Counted from the stretch's first letter, positions 51,246-60,622 are shown. The stretch: DNA of 64,000 nt from Accumulibacter sp. (GCF_023806625.1 NZ_JAMTDX010000056.1:1-64000); one strand, 5' to 3'. Program-made: numbers and translations. The notes: generated by a model from the letters alone, not told the origin.

Positions 51246-51343
51246 ATTCCGGCTTGGATGCCGGAATCGCTCGATGGGCGCGGAGCATGCTCCGCGAATT
51301 CCCCCTCTCGCCCCCCGACCCCCTCCAACGTCCGGGAGAGGGG
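51246..51343. repeat. Cluster of three palindromes (REP-like)
   Basis: Within 100 bp: stem ATTCCGGC/GCCGGAAT (51246-51267, 6-nt loop), perfect 18-bp palindrome cgcggagcatgctccgcg (51279-51296), and CCCCTCTC/GAGAGGGG (51302-51343). It resembles repetitive extragenic palindromes and lies between convergent genes, where it may end transcription from either side. Confidence 0.65.
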
Positions 51344-51401
51344 TCGGCGGCGGAGGAACGGTCATCGCGGGCACCCATTCGCGGACGGCCCTGAAAGCCA
51401 T
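51317..51401. repeat. Dispersed repeat B, copy 2
   Basis: Minus-strand counterpart of the sequence at 6698-6783; includes the third palindrome arm. Confidence 0.6.
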
Positions 51402-51406
51402 GATCA

Positions 51407-53044
51407 TCACCCGGGCGGCGGGCGGTAGTCGCGAAACATCTGGCGCAGCCTCAGCTTGTGCAGCTTGCCGGTAGCCGTGTGCGGCAGTTCATCGACGAAG
51501 ACGACGTCGTCGGGCAACCACCAGTCGGCGACCCTGCCCTTGAGAAAAGCGAGCATCGTCTCGCGGTCGAGCGTGCTGCCCGGCCTGCAGACGACGATCA
51601 GCAGCGGCCGCTCCTGCCACTTTTCGTGTTCGACGGCGATCACCGCCGCTTCGGCGACTGCCGGGTGGCCGATCGCCGCGTTCTCGAGGGCGATCGAAGA
51701 GATCCACTCGCCGCCCGACTTGATCACATCCTTCGCCCGGTCGGTGATCTGCAGGTAGCCATCGGAATCGATCGTCGCCACGTCACCGGTGTCGAAGAAG
51801 CCCGCTTCGTCGACGCAGCCCGCTTCCTCGCGGTAGTAGCCGCCGGTGATCCACGGGCCGCGGACGAGCAGATGGCCGGCGGCCTTTCCGTCGTGCGCCA
51901 GACTCACGCCGTCGTCGTCGACGATCTTCAGGTCGACGCCGTACACCGGCCTTCCCTGCTTCTCCTGGATCGTCAGCCGCTCTTCGGCGGTGCAGCCGGC
52001 GTGTTTCGGCAGCAGGTTGCACACCGTGCCGACCGGCGACATCTCGGTCATTCCCCAGGCATGGACGACGAAGGCGCCGAAGGTCGTGGCGAAACGCTCG
52101 CTGATCGCCCGCGGTGCCGACGAGCCGCCGATCACCACGCGCGTGAGACACAGCTCGTCGGCTGGCCGCAGCCCGGCGCCGTCGACGTGCTGCAGGAGCA
52201 TCAGCCAGACGGTCGGCACGCCCAGCGCGAGCGTCACCCGCTCGTCGCGCATCAGCTCGTAGAGGCTCCTCCCGTCGAGCGCCGGCCCCGGCAGGACCAG
52301 CCGCGCGCCGCTCATCGCCCCGGCGTAAGGCATCCCCCAGGCGTTGACGTGAAACATCGGGACGACGAGCAGTGCCGTTTCGTGGGCGCTGACCGCGAGC
52401 CCGTCGGCCGCGCACACGGCCCACGAGTGGAGCACCGACGAACGGTGCGAATAGAGCACGCCCTTCGGATTGCCGGTCGTCCCCGATGTGTAGCACAGCG
52501 AAGACGCCGTGTTCTCGTCGAACTGCGGCCAGCGATAGTCGCCCGGCTGGGCGCCGATCAGATCCTCATGGCAGATCAGCCCCGGGATGTCGCATGGCGG
52601 CCGGTGTTCGCGGTCGGTCAGCAGCACGTAGCGTTCGAGTGGCGTTTTCGCCCTGACCAGCCTCTCGACGAGCGGGACGAAGCTCAGGTCGAAGAACAGA
52701 ATCCGATCCCCCGCGTGGTTGATGATGTACTCGATCTGCTCCGGGAACAGTCGCGGGTTGACCGTGTGCAGGACGGCGCCCATCCCCGAGACGCCGTAGT
52801 ACAGCTCGAGGTGGCGATAGCCGTTCCAGGCGAGCGTGGCGACGCGATCGCCCGGCCGGACACCGAGCGCGGTCAGCGCTTCGGCCGCCTGCCGCGCGCG
52901 CCGGTCGATATCGCCCCAGGTGCAGCGATGGATCGGTCCCTCACAGGTCCGCGAGACGATCTCCGCCTGCGCGTGCCAGCGGGCAGCGTGTTCGATCAGC
53001 GTCGACACGAGCAGCGGTCGATCCTGCATCAGCCCTTTGATCAT
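51407..53044 (-). CDS. Medium/long-chain acyl-CoA synthetase
   Basis: 545 residues of the ANL superfamily. The AMP/ATP loop is [21 protein letters not shown] (about 175-195), followed by GMTEMSPVG (about 330), the hinge [22 protein letters not shown] (about 420-440) and the C-terminal lysine in [15 protein letters not shown]. Activates fatty acids with CoA for beta-oxidation; the sequence resembles AlkK-type enzymes, but chain length is not readable. ATG at 53044; a second ATG at 53029 is possible. No beta-oxidation genes adjoin. Confidence 0.92.
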   Translation of the reverse strand: MIKGLMQDRPLLVSTLIEHAARWHAQAEIVSRTCEGPIHRCTWGDIDRRARQAAEALTALGVRPGDRVATLAWNGYRHLELYYGVSGMGAVLHTVNPRLFPEQIEYIINHAGDRILFFDLSFVPLVERLVRAKTPLERYVLLTDREHRPPCDIPGLICHEDLIGAQPGDYRWPQFDENTASSLCYTSGTTGNPKGVLYSHRSSVLHSWAVCAADGLAVSAHETALLVVPMFHVNAWGMPYAGAMSGARLVLPGPALDGRSLYELMRDERVTLALGVPTVWLMLLQHVDGAGLRPADELCLTRVVIGGSSAPRAISERFATTFGAFVVHAWGMTEMSPVGTVCNLLPKHAGCTAEERLTIQEKQGRPVYGVDLKIVDDDGVSLAHDGKAAGHLLVRGPWITGGYYREEAGCVDEAGFFDTGDVATIDSDGYLQITDRAKDVIKSGGEWISSIALENAAIGHPAVAEAAVIAVEHEKWQERPLLIVVCRPGSTLDRETMLAFLKGRVADWWLPDDVVFVDELPHTATGKLHKLRLRQMFRDYRPPPG

Positions 53045-53094
53045 CGGGAGCCTTGCTTGCAGTGGCTCGTCGTGGTGGCCGGCGCCATCGACGC

Positions 53095-53385
53095 TCAGCC
53101 TTCGACGAGCCGGAAGCGGTGAATCCGCGGCGCGTCGGCGAGCAGTTCGCCGGCGCGCTCGATCGCCGCCGCGACGTGCGGCGTGGCCATGTGCGCATCG
53201 GCCGCGGCCTGGTCGATCCACCGCTCGACGGTGACGAATTCGTGCGGATCGTCGACGTTGCGGAAAAGCTCGTAGCCGAGGCAGCCGCTCTCCTGACGGC
53301 TCGCCAGCGCCAGCTCGCGGAGAACCTGTTCTAGCGCGTCCTCGCAGCCGCTGCGCGCGGTGATCCGGGCCATGATTCTGATCAT
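53095..53385 (-). CDS. Antibiotic-biosynthesis-monooxygenase (ABM) domain protein
   Basis: 96 residues with an excellent AAGGAGGAG site. The dimeric ferredoxin-like ABM fold is seen as MIRIMARITARSGCEDALEQVL, SGCLGYELFRNVDDPHEFVTVERW and AAADAHMATPHV. Many members are quinone-modifying or stress-response oxygenases; substrate unknown. Transcribed just upstream of the acyl-CoA synthetase with a 50-base gap, so likely co-transcribed. Confidence 0.88.
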   Translation of the reverse strand: MIRIMARITARSGCEDALEQVLRELALASRQESGCLGYELFRNVDDPHEFVTVERWIDQAAADAHMATPHVAAAIERAGELLADAPRIHRFRLVEG

Positions 53386-53615
53386 TCGCTCCTCCTTTCC
53401 AGTGCTCGGTGGGTCAGCTCTCCGCCGTTGGCGGCTCGACTCCGCTCGCTGATCGGGCTCGCCGGCCGCCGGGCGGCGGCGGGTCGAGCAGCGCGTTCCC
53501 GACGGGAGCGACATTGGAACTTTCGCCCGGCGCTGTCAATCGTCAATTGTTGACCGGTCGTCGACTGGCCAGCGGAGGGTTTGGCCTGCCTGCGCGCGCG
53601 GCCGGGCGGCGCGGG

Positions 53616-54518
53616 CTACGGGCGCAGGCTGAAGCGCGAGACGAAACGCCAGATCTCGGTGTTGGCGTCGATGACCCGTGTCGCCGGCCCGACGAGCCCT
53701 TCGCGACCGGTCACCGTTCCGGGCCAGCCGTGCCCCGCGCCGCTGAGCTTCCAGAGCCAGACCTCGGCCCCATCGCGACAGTGCGGGTAGACCAGCAAGC
53801 GTGCGGTGTGCCCGCCCGACTCCCTGAATTCCTTGTCGACCGGCGCCGGATCGCAGCCATCCCGCCTCGCCCAGGTCGCCACCGTGAGGTCGACCGACGG
53901 GTGCACGACGCGCCGGCTGGTGAACGGGAACGGCGGACCGAGCCCTCCGGCGTACAGCGCACGTGGATCGTCGACGCTGTGGATGTGCAGCACGGGCATC
54001 GCGTGGCCACTCGCCGACGCTGCAACGTGCGCACCGGCCACCGAGACGATCGCGGCGATCTTCTCCGGCAACGCCTCGCCGAGCCTGTGCGCCATCATCC
54101 CGCCGTTCGAATGTCCGACGACGTAGATCCGCCGCCGATCGACCGACGCCCGCTGTCCGAGGTCGTCGATGACCCGCGCGATGAAGCCGACGTCGTCGAT
54201 CCCGGCGAGTTGCGCGTAACCGCAGCAGTTTCCCGAGTTCCAGGTCAGCAGCCGATCACCGAGGCGCCCGCTGCCATCGGGATAGACGGCGATGTAGCCG
54301 TCGCGTTCGGCGGCGAGATCCATCCCGGTACTTCGCCGATGTTGCCGGGCGCTGCCTCCTCCGCCGTGGAGACTGAGCATCACCGGCAACGGCCGGAGCG
54401 TCCCGCCACGCGGGACGTGAACCTCGTAGCTGCGCGCCGTTCCCCCGACGTCGAGCTCGAAACGGTAGTCGCCTGGCGCGAGCGCTCCGGCGACGGCCGG
54501 CAGGCAAGCCGCGATCAT
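53616..54518 (-). CDS. Secreted PHB-depolymerase/LpqC-type esterase
   Basis: 300 residues, alpha/beta hydrolase. Oxyanion region VMLSLHGGGGSARQH, nucleophile elbow VVGHSNGGMMAH (Ser about 135), and C-terminal GAGHGWPG with the catalytic His. A paired Cys-Cys (NSGNCCGY) recalls PHB depolymerases and feruloyl esterases. The signal peptide MIAACLPAVAGA is short from the only in-frame ATG; eight more hydrophobic residues (SLAVLFGF) precede it without a start codon, so the true start may be non-canonical. Cleavage of polyhydroxyalkanoate or other esters is possible; substrate unproven. Confidence 0.82.
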   Translation of the reverse strand: MIAACLPAVAGALAPGDYRFELDVGGTARSYEVHVPRGGTLRPLPVMLSLHGGGGSARQHRRSTGMDLAAERDGYIAVYPDGSGRLGDRLLTWNSGNCCGYAQLAGIDDVGFIARVIDDLGQRASVDRRRIYVVGHSNGGMMAHRLGEALPEKIAAIVSVAGAHVAASASGHAMPVLHIHSVDDPRALYAGGLGPPFPFTSRRVVHPSVDLTVATWARRDGCDPAPVDKEFRESGGHTARLLVYPHCRDGAEVWLWKLSGAGHGWPGTVTGREGLVGPATRVIDANTEIWRFVSRFSLRP

Positions 54519-54628
54519 CAGGAAGCCGAACAGGACCGCAAGTGACCTGACGAGACCAGGACCTCGTTCGCGAGTCCGGCAGAGACCGCCCGCGCACCGC
54601 GCAGGCTGGCCGGTGAGCGGGCGACGAC

Positions 54629-54889
54629 TCAGCGTCGATCGTCCCGTCCGGGTCTCGCTGACCAGCGGATCGTCGCCCCGCTCGCCTGCCCGGAGTTCGT
54701 CGCGCAGCCACGGCAACCGGCGCAGGCCGATTGCCGCTGACGGTCTCCGGGGCCGCCCGCGGCTGCGGCGATGCCGCGCCGCCACCAGCGGCCGATCAGC
54801 GCCAGCCGCGCGGCGCGCGGGGCGATTCGCCAGAGCATGTAGCCGGCGGCCCAGACGACCGCCGCGTAGACCACCAGATCTTCAGCCAT
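54629..54889 (-). CDS. FeoB-associated Cys-rich membrane protein
   Basis: 86 residues: one membrane helix (LVVYAAVVWAAGYMLWRIA) then a short Cys motif CAGCRGC (about 56-62). The arrangement matches small Cys-rich proteins found after feoB, sometimes replacing FeoC. The start overlaps the feoB end by 8 bases, so it belongs to the ferrous-iron operon. Role in Fe(II) transport is inferred from position. The rest of the tail is Arg/Gly rich. Confidence 0.78.
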   Translation of the reverse strand: MAEDLVVYAAVVWAAGYMLWRIAPRAARLALIGRWWRRGIAAAAGGPGDRQRQSACAGCRGCATNSGQASGATIRWSARPGRDDRR

Positions 54890-56759
54890 CGCCGCCGGTC
54901 AGGATCAGCGCGACGCGGTAGGTGAGCAGCGCCGCCAGGTAGGCGAGCACGAAAAGGTAGGCGGCCATGAGCAGCGGGTAACGCCACGAGTTGGTCTCGC
55001 GCCGGACGACGGCCAGCGTAGACAGGCACTGCGGAGCGAACACGTACCAGGCGAGCAGCGCGAAAGCCGTCGGCAGCGACCAGCCGGCAGCGAGCATCGG
55101 CGCGAGCTCGGTCGCCAGGTCGTCGCCGGTCGCCGACAGTGCATAGACGGTGCCGAGCGCGCCGACGGCGACCTCGCGCGCGGCGAGTCCGGGAACCAGC
55201 GCGATCGAGATCTCCCAGTTGAAGCCGACCGGCGCGAGCACGACCTCGAGCGCCCTGCCGAGCATCCCCGCGTAGCTGTAGTAGATCGCCGGCTGCGTTG
55301 CGCCGTCGGGCGCGCCGGGAAACGAGGAGAGGAACCAGAGCAGGACCATCAGCGCGAGGATGATGTTGCCGACCCTGGCGATGAAGATTCGCGCCCGCTC
55401 GAGCAGACCGAGCAGCAGCGTGCGCAGGTTCGGCCAGCGGTACGCCGGCAGCTCGAGCAGCAGCGGGTTGCGCAGCCCACGCCCGGCGCCGACCTTGAGC
55501 ACCGCGGCGACCGTGAACGCGCCGGCGATCCCCGACAGGTAGAGGACGAAGAGAACCAGCCCCTGCAGGTTGAAGACACCACCGACCGTCCGCTGCGGGA
55601 TGAACGCGCCGATGATCAACGCATAGACTGGCAGGCGCGCCGAGCAGGTCATCAGCGGAGCGATCAGGATCGTCGTCAGCCGGTCGCGCCAGTTGCTGAT
55701 CGTCCGCGCGGCCATGATTCCCGGGATCGCACAGGCGAAGCTCGAGAGCAGCGGGATGAACGAGCGACCCGAGAGCCCGACGGTGCCCATCAGCCGGTCG
55801 AGCAGGAAAGCCGCGCGCGGCAGGTAGCCCGAGTCTTCGAGCGCCAGGATGAACAGAAAGAGGATCAGGATCTGCGGCAGGAAGACGAGCACGCTGCCGA
55901 CGCCAGCGACGACGCCGTCGACCAGGAGGCTGCGCAGCATGCTCTCGGGCAGGTTCGCGGCGAGCGACTCGCCGGCCGCCGCGACGCCGTCCTTGATCAG
56001 TTCCATCGGCAGCGTCGCCCAACTGAACACCGCCTGGAACATCAGGAACAAGGTCGCCGCAAGGATCACCGTCCCCCACAACGGGTGGAGCACGAGCCGG
56101 TCGATCAGCTCGTCGCGCCGCGTGTCGACCGCCGGCTGGCGCACGCTCGCGGCGAAGATCCGCCGCACCTCGGCCTGCGTCGCCCGGACGTCGGCGACGT
56201 CCGGCGGCAGCCAGACGGCTGGCGCCGCAGGCGCAGGCGCCGGCAGCGCGTCGATCTGCGCGATCAGCTGATCGGCGCCGCCGCGCCGGACGGCGACTGT
56301 CGGGATCACCGGCAGGCCGAGTTCGCGTTCGAGCGCCTGCCGGTCGATGCTGATGCCGCGTTCGCTGGCCAGGTCGCTCATGTTCAGCGCGAGCAGCATC
56401 GGCAGGCCGAGGCGCCTGACCTCGAGCACGAGGCGCAGGTTGAGCTTGAGGTTCGTCGCGTCGCTGACGCAGACGATCACGTCGGGACGGCGCTCGCCGC
56501 CGAGGCTGCCGAGCACCACATCGCGGGTGATCTCCTCGTCGACGCTGACCGCGTTGAGGCTGTAGGCACCCGGCAGGTCGAGGATCTGGAAAGTCCTTCC
56601 GCCGGGGGTGGTCAGCTCGCCCTCCTTGCGGTCGACGGTGACCCCGGGATAGTTGGCAACCTTCTGGCGGCTGCCAGTCAACAGGTTGAACAGCGCCGTC
56701 TTGCCGCAGTTCGGATTGCCGACGAGCGCAAGGCGCAGCACCGAAGCAGCGGCGCTCAT
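54882..56759 (-). CDS. feoB: Ferrous iron transport protein B
   Basis: 625 residues. The N-terminal GTPase has G1 GNPNCGKTALFN (about 15-26), G3 DLPGAYS (about 61), G4 NMSD (about 126), then a spacer and the membrane core with Gate motifs (IPGIMAARTISNWRDRL, MTCSARLPVYALIIGAF, and a second PQCLSTLAVVRRETNSW). Imports Fe(II) across the inner membrane. Shorter than the approximately 770-residue E. coli form, as in other short FeoBs. The ATG overlaps the feoA stop (4 bases). Confidence 0.96.
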   Translation of the reverse strand: MSAAASVLRLALVGNPNCGKTALFNLLTGSRQKVANYPGVTVDRKEGELTTPGGRTFQILDLPGAYSLNAVSVDEEITRDVVLGSLGGERRPDVIVCVSDATNLKLNLRLVLEVRRLGLPMLLALNMSDLASERGISIDRQALERELGLPVIPTVAVRRGGADQLIAQIDALPAPAPAAPAVWLPPDVADVRATQAEVRRIFAASVRQPAVDTRRDELIDRLVLHPLWGTVILAATLFLMFQAVFSWATLPMELIKDGVAAAGESLAANLPESMLRSLLVDGVVAGVGSVLVFLPQILILFLFILALEDSGYLPRAAFLLDRLMGTVGLSGRSFIPLLSSFACAIPGIMAARTISNWRDRLTTILIAPLMTCSARLPVYALIIGAFIPQRTVGGVFNLQGLVLFVLYLSGIAGAFTVAAVLKVGAGRGLRNPLLLELPAYRWPNLRTLLLGLLERARIFIARVGNIILALMVLLWFLSSFPGAPDGATQPAIYYSYAGMLGRALEVVLAPVGFNWEISIALVPGLAAREVAVGALGTVYALSATGDDLATELAPMLAAGWSLPTAFALLAWYVFAPQCLSTLAVVRRETNSWRYPLLMAAYLFVLAYLAALLTYRVALILTGGDG

Positions 56760-57043
56760 CGGCCGGCCTCACCGGCGCGCGTTCTGCTGACCAGCACGCG
56801 TTCGGCCTCGAAGCGGCGCAGCGCGAACATCGTCCCGCCGACGCGCACCGCGACCGGCTCGCCACCCGGAAAACCGCGGGCGACGACGCGCACCGGCTCG
56901 CCCTCGACGAAGCCGATCTCGAACAGGCGCAACGCGAGGCCGTGATCGTCGTCGCTGTCCGGAGCGATCCCGGTGATCGTCAGCACCGTCGCCCGCTCTC
57001 CGGTCGGCAGGTCGAACAAGGTGATCGAATCGTTCGCCGGCAT
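56756..57043 (-). CDS. feoA: Ferrous iron transport protein A
   Basis: 95 residues, SH3-like FeoA: MPANDSITLFDLPTGERATVLTI, LRLFEIGFVEGEPVRVVARGF, and GEPVAVRVGGTMFALRRFEAERVLV. Interacts with FeoB and is needed for efficient Fe(II) uptake. First gene of feoA-feoB-Cys-rich protein; a Fur box lies about 140 bases upstream. Confidence 0.93.
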   Translation of the reverse strand: MPANDSITLFDLPTGERATVLTITGIAPDSDDDHGLALRLFEIGFVEGEPVRVVARGFPGGEPVAVRVGGTMFALRRFEAERVLVSRTRAGEAGR

Positions 57044-57183
57044 CCGGCAGCCCTTTCAGGAAACATCGCCCGCGGAGCGTCGGCTGCCCGGGCGCGCTGT
57101 GGTCAATGGGGAATCGGCAAAGCCTTCCAGGCCGGCTGCGCCACGCCTGGCGCCACCACGACCCGAGTTGGCGACATCCTACA

Positions 57184-57198
57184 TGAGAACCGTTCTCA
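57184..57198 (-). promoter_or_regulatory. Putative Fur box upstream of feoA
   Basis: TGAGAACCGTTCTCA is a perfect inverted repeat resembling the core of the beta/gamma Fur consensus (TGAGAATcATTCTCA). It lies 141 bases before the feoA start, so repression of the operon by Fe-Fur is inferred. Confidence 0.65.
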
Positions 57199-57879
57199 AT
57201 ACAAGGGGCACGCCGCGTCGGTCGAACGTCGCTCATCGTTCAGCGAGCGACGAGGGGGAAAGATCGCCGCCGACGCGGAGGCATTCGAAGTTTATATTGT
57301 TATGAATCAGGCACTTCTTGGCTATTCTCGACGCAGGATCGAGCAGGCACGGAGAGCGTGGGCCACTGCGGGCGACGAGACCTTCGGAGGACCGCCGCCG
57401 TGCAGGCGATCACGATTCCATGCTGTCGTCTGGCGCCCTTACTCGCCGTCATCCACCGTCGGCGTCTCGCGACGCTGCTCGATGCGGCGGCGGCGACGGT
57501 GAGTGGCCTTGACGCGCCTCGCCGATGGGTCGACGGAACGGCGAGTACGGGCGTACCACCAGCGGGGGCGAATCGAGCGAGAGGTCGTCAAGACCGCAGA
57601 TTGGCCGCGCACCAAGTTTGTGTGCAACCTCTGAGCATGACTTGGTCGTTACACGGTAACGCTTGGCGCGCCGCCCATGCTTGACCCAACCCGCGGGACG
57701 CATACAATCCCTACAAGCACCGCCGTCGAGGCGCTCCAGTCCAACCGCGTTCATGCGCCGCGGAGGCGCCAGCGCCTGAACCGCGCGTCGTCGCCGCGGC
57801 AGATGAACGCCATTCTTTTTGCCGCACCCATCAGAAGAAACTTCGATGAACGAACCAAACAGAGGGAACGGAACGAAGC
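57199..57879. other. Accessory gap with a possible decayed transposase start
   Basis: About 680 bases. On the + strand 57399-57510 reads AITIPCCRLAPLLAVIHRRRLATLLDAAAATV, which resembles the beginning of some IS4-group transposases, then breaks up across frames. I found nothing else that supports a gene. Confidence 0.3.
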
Positions 57880-59421
57880 ATGAAACCCCATCAGAGACGT
57901 ATGCTCGGCGTCACCTTCGCTGCGGCGATCGCCATCACGTCAGCTGCCAGTGACGCGCAAACGCCGAGTAGTGCGCCCGCTGCTCGCCCGAAGTACTCGC
58001 CCGACGTGCCCGCCAGGATCACGACGCCCGATACGGTCGAGACACGCATCGGAACGCTGCGCTTCAAGGACGGCGCGCCCGATCCGGCGACGGTCAAGCT
58101 CGCCTACGACCAGATCGACTTCGCGCGCGGCATCGACGCCTTCGTCAAGGGCATGTCGGCGACCTCGGTGTATGCCGTGTGTCGCGGCCTGGAAGAAGCA
58201 GGAGTCAAACCCAACGGCGGCATCGGCATCACCGAACAACTGATGGACGCCCGCTCGCTGTTCCTGACGGCCAACACCACTACCGTCTATGTCCTGATGT
58301 GCGTCAATCTGAATGATGGGCCGATGGTCGTACGCGTGCCGCCGCGCGCGCTCGGAACCGTGGACGACGCCGACTTCCGCTGGGTGAACGACGTGGGACT
58401 GACCGGGCGCGACAAGGGCGCGGGCGGGGACTATCTCTTCGTGCCCCCCGGCTACAAGGGAACCATTCCCGCGCAGGGCTTCAACGTCGCCAAGCCGCGC
58501 ACCAACCGGCTGCTCATCTTCTATCGCGTGTTCGTCGAGAACGGCGATCTCGCCGCGGCGACCGCCGGCGTCAAGGCGAAGGCTGCGGTATTCCCGCTGT
58601 CGCAGGCGGCCAAGCCGCCTGCGACGAGTTTCGTCAACCTCTCGGGGATGAAGTTCAACACCATCAGCGCCAACGACTTCAGTTTCTACGACGAACTGAA
58701 TGCCGTGGTGCAGAACGAACCTGCCGACTGGGTGGATCCGGACCTCGTGGGCCTGTACGCCTCGATCGGCATCCGCAAGGGGCAACCGTTCGCGCCGGAC
58801 GCGCGGCTGAAGAAGACCTTGACCGACGCGGTCGCGGTGGGCAATGCCTACGCCCGCTCGAATGTCTTCGCGGCGCGCGATCCGCACACCAGGATCTTCA
58901 AGGACCGCCAATGGTTGACGGCTTTCGTGGGAGGCAGCTACCAGTTCCTGTCGGGCGCCGAGCGGCTTCTGGACGCGGAAGCGATGTTCTTCTACTACGC
59001 CACGGGCATCACGCCGGCGATGAGCGAAGCCAAGCCGGGCACCGGGTCTGCCTATGCGCTCACCTTCCGCGATGCGAAGGGCAACTACCTCGACGGTGGA
59101 TACACCTACAAGGTGACCTTGCCCGGGCCGATTCCCGCGAAGAACTTCTGGGCCTTCACGGTCTACGACAACCAGACGCGCTCGCTGCTGCCCACCGACG
59201 AGAAAACGGCCGGCCTGGACAGCAACCTGCCCGGGCTGAAGAAGAATGCCGACGGCGGCGCGACCGTCTGGTTCGGACCCAAGGCGCCGGCCGGAAGCGA
59301 GTCGAACTGGGTGCAGACGATGCCGGGCAAGGGCTACAACGTGATCCTGCGGCTCTACGGTCCGCTGGAGCCGTGGTTCAACCAGACCTGGCAACCCGGC
59401 GATCTTGAATTGCAAATGTGA
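57880..59421 (+). CDS. DUF1254/DUF1214 domain exported protein
   Basis: 513 residues with a signal peptide (MLGVTFAAAIAITSAASDAQT). The DUF1254 N-terminal part includes YDQIDFARGIDAFVKGMSA, ANTTTVYVLMCVNLNDGPMVVRVPPRA and FVPPGYKG; the DUF1214 C-terminal part includes FWAFTVYDNQTRSLL and WVQTMPGKGYNVILRLYGPLEPWFN. Family members are common in environmental bacteria, with unknown function. It sits between transposase remnants and uses more lysine and asparagine than its neighbours, suggesting horizontal acquisition. Confidence 0.88.
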   Translation: MKPHQRRMLGVTFAAAIAITSAASDAQTPSSAPAARPKYSPDVPARITTPDTVETRIGTLRFKDGAPDPATVKLAYDQIDFARGIDAFVKGMSATSVYAVCRGLEEAGVKPNGGIGITEQLMDARSLFLTANTTTVYVLMCVNLNDGPMVVRVPPRALGTVDDADFRWVNDVGLTGRDKGAGGDYLFVPPGYKGTIPAQGFNVAKPRTNRLLIFYRVFVENGDLAAATAGVKAKAAVFPLSQAAKPPATSFVNLSGMKFNTISANDFSFYDELNAVVQNEPADWVDPDLVGLYASIGIRKGQPFAPDARLKKTLTDAVAVGNAYARSNVFAARDPHTRIFKDRQWLTAFVGGSYQFLSGAERLLDAEAMFFYYATGITPAMSEAKPGTGSAYALTFRDAKGNYLDGGYTYKVTLPGPIPAKNFWAFTVYDNQTRSLLPTDEKTAGLDSNLPGLKKNADGGATVWFGPKAPAGSESNWVQTMPGKGYNVILRLYGPLEPWFNQTWQPGDLELQM

Positions 59422-59478
59422 TGTCGCGACGCGATTGACTCGCTGACCCGGCGAGCCTGAGCGGCCTGACGAACAAGG

Positions 59479-59504
59479 ATAGATCGTGCGAAGCCACGAT
59501 CTAT
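59479..59504. terminator. Strong hairpin after the DUF1254 gene
   Basis: Perfect 10-bp inverted repeat atagatcgtg / cacgatctat with a 6-nt loop, 58 bases after the DUF1254 stop. No T-run follows; it could be a terminator or an insertion-sequence end bordering the IS3 remnant. Confidence 0.45.
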
Positions 59505-59831
59505 CCGGTCGGTTGTTCGAGCTCGGTCGGGAAAGCACTTGGCCAGTCTGCCAACGGCAACTCGTTCAGCTGAGCTTCCCTCGGTTTTTCGTCTTGCGGC
59601 TTCAGGGACCAGCCCACGACCTCGCGGTCGAACCAGTCGAGGACGATCGCCAGGTAGGGCCCACCTTCGTCTGTCCACAGATCCGTGATGTCCGAGGTTC
59701 ACGCCCGGTTCGGTGCCGACGGCATGAAGTTGCGATCCAGCAGATTCTCCGCCACCGGCAGGCCGTGTTGCGAGTTGCTTGAACTCCCCCGTGTATGCCT
59801 GCTTCGCCATCTTCATCTTTCTGCCTTCCAA
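59501..59831 (-). pseudogene. Remnant of an IS3-family transposase (orfA start joined to orfB fragment)
   Basis: The minus strand begins like an IS3 orfA (MAKQAYTGEFKQLA) and, after an internal deletion, changes frame to orfB: NLLDRNFMPSAPNRA, then an in-frame TGA where Trp is expected, then TSDITDLWTDEGGPYLAIVL (containing the first catalytic Asp) and DWFDREVVGWSLKP. The remaining DDE domain is lost. The deletion, stop and frame change make it non-functional. Confidence 0.8.
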
Positions 59832-59951
59832 AAGTAACGTCCTCTTGCGTCACCCTTGGAAGACGAAATTCCGGGGGAACCTCAATCCCCCCAGGTGCCC
59901 CTCGCTGGCAACGGACGTCGGCGGAACGTCTGCGGACTGTGGTAGACGCAA

Positions 59952-59983
59952 GAAAGGCCAGGATGTCTGAATTCACTGGCCTT
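59952..59983 (-). terminator. Probable tRNA-Leu terminator
   Basis: Perfect 9-bp stem AAAGGCCAG / CTGGCCTTT with a 14-nt loop, 34 bases beyond the tRNA 3' end; on the minus strand it ends in TTTCTT. It is placed as a terminator for the tRNA gene. Confidence 0.5.
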
Positions 59984-60017
59984 TATGGACTTCCACGGAC
60001 TGCTTTGGACTGTTTGT

Positions 60018-60102
60018 TGGTGCCCAGGAAGGGAATCGAACCCCCACACCTTTCGGCGGCAGGACCTAAACCTGCTGCGTCTACCAATTTCGCCACCTGG
60101 GC
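60018..60102 (-). tRNA. tRNA-Leu (anticodon UAG)
   Basis: 85-nt cloverleaf with CCA encoded. Acceptor GCCCAGG pairs with CCTGGGC, discriminator A. The anticodon arm GCAGG-TTTAGGT-CCTGC gives anticodon UAG (decoding CUN leucine codons). A long variable arm typical of tRNA-Leu and the T-arm GGGGGTTCGATTCCC pattern are present. Its 3' end faces the DUF1254/IS accessory segment. Confidence 0.96.
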
Positions 60103-60622
60103 ATTGCCGAACGGCGCACGTGCGGCGCCCGAACCGACGGGCAGATGAGCGGTCGTTCGCCGGTCGCGGCGTCCGTCATTCTAACCGTGACGCCCACAGG
60201 CTGTCAGCTCCGGTGCGCACGCGCGCACCCGCGCCGGCGCGCCCGGAATGGCCCCAGTCAGCAGAAGCCGGCAGGTGCGCAGTCCAGGCGCAGTTGCCGC
60301 GCGACGGCAGCCTCGCGGTCGCCTTGGCCGTCGCGTGAACACCAGGGCAGCTCGGCATTGACTGCGCCGGAGTATCCGCGCCGCGCGGCGGAGCGAGTCG
60401 ACCCCTGAGCGGGCCAGGTCCGGCCGCCCGGGCCCCACCGGGGCAGGGCTGGCGCTCTTCTGCGCAGGCGGGGAGGAAGCCGGCGCCGGCATCGAGGGTC
60501 GCTGCCTCGTTCCGGGTTCAAGCACCCTATACTGTCGGCCTCGCGCGCCGCGCCGCGGATTGGTTCGCCGACTGCCGGCGGCCCGCGCCCGCGCCCGCCG
60601 GCCAGCCGCTCCGCCGACCCTG
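60103..60622. other. Gap upstream of hpnC
   Basis: About 520 bases without a recognisable gene. A TATACT (60528-60533) about 90 bases before the hpnC ATG may be a -10 element, but no matching -35 is evident. Confidence 0.4.

Noticed and set aside
50887-51378. Minus-strand frame between cytochrome b and acyl-CoA synthetase
   Set aside because: Its upstream third lies over the palindrome cluster and repeat B; no ribosome site or recognisable domain.
57449-57754. Minus-strand frame with CRDCMRP motif
   Set aside because: One possible Cys pair is not enough to propose a zinc protein; it overlaps decayed transposase-like sequence on the other strand.
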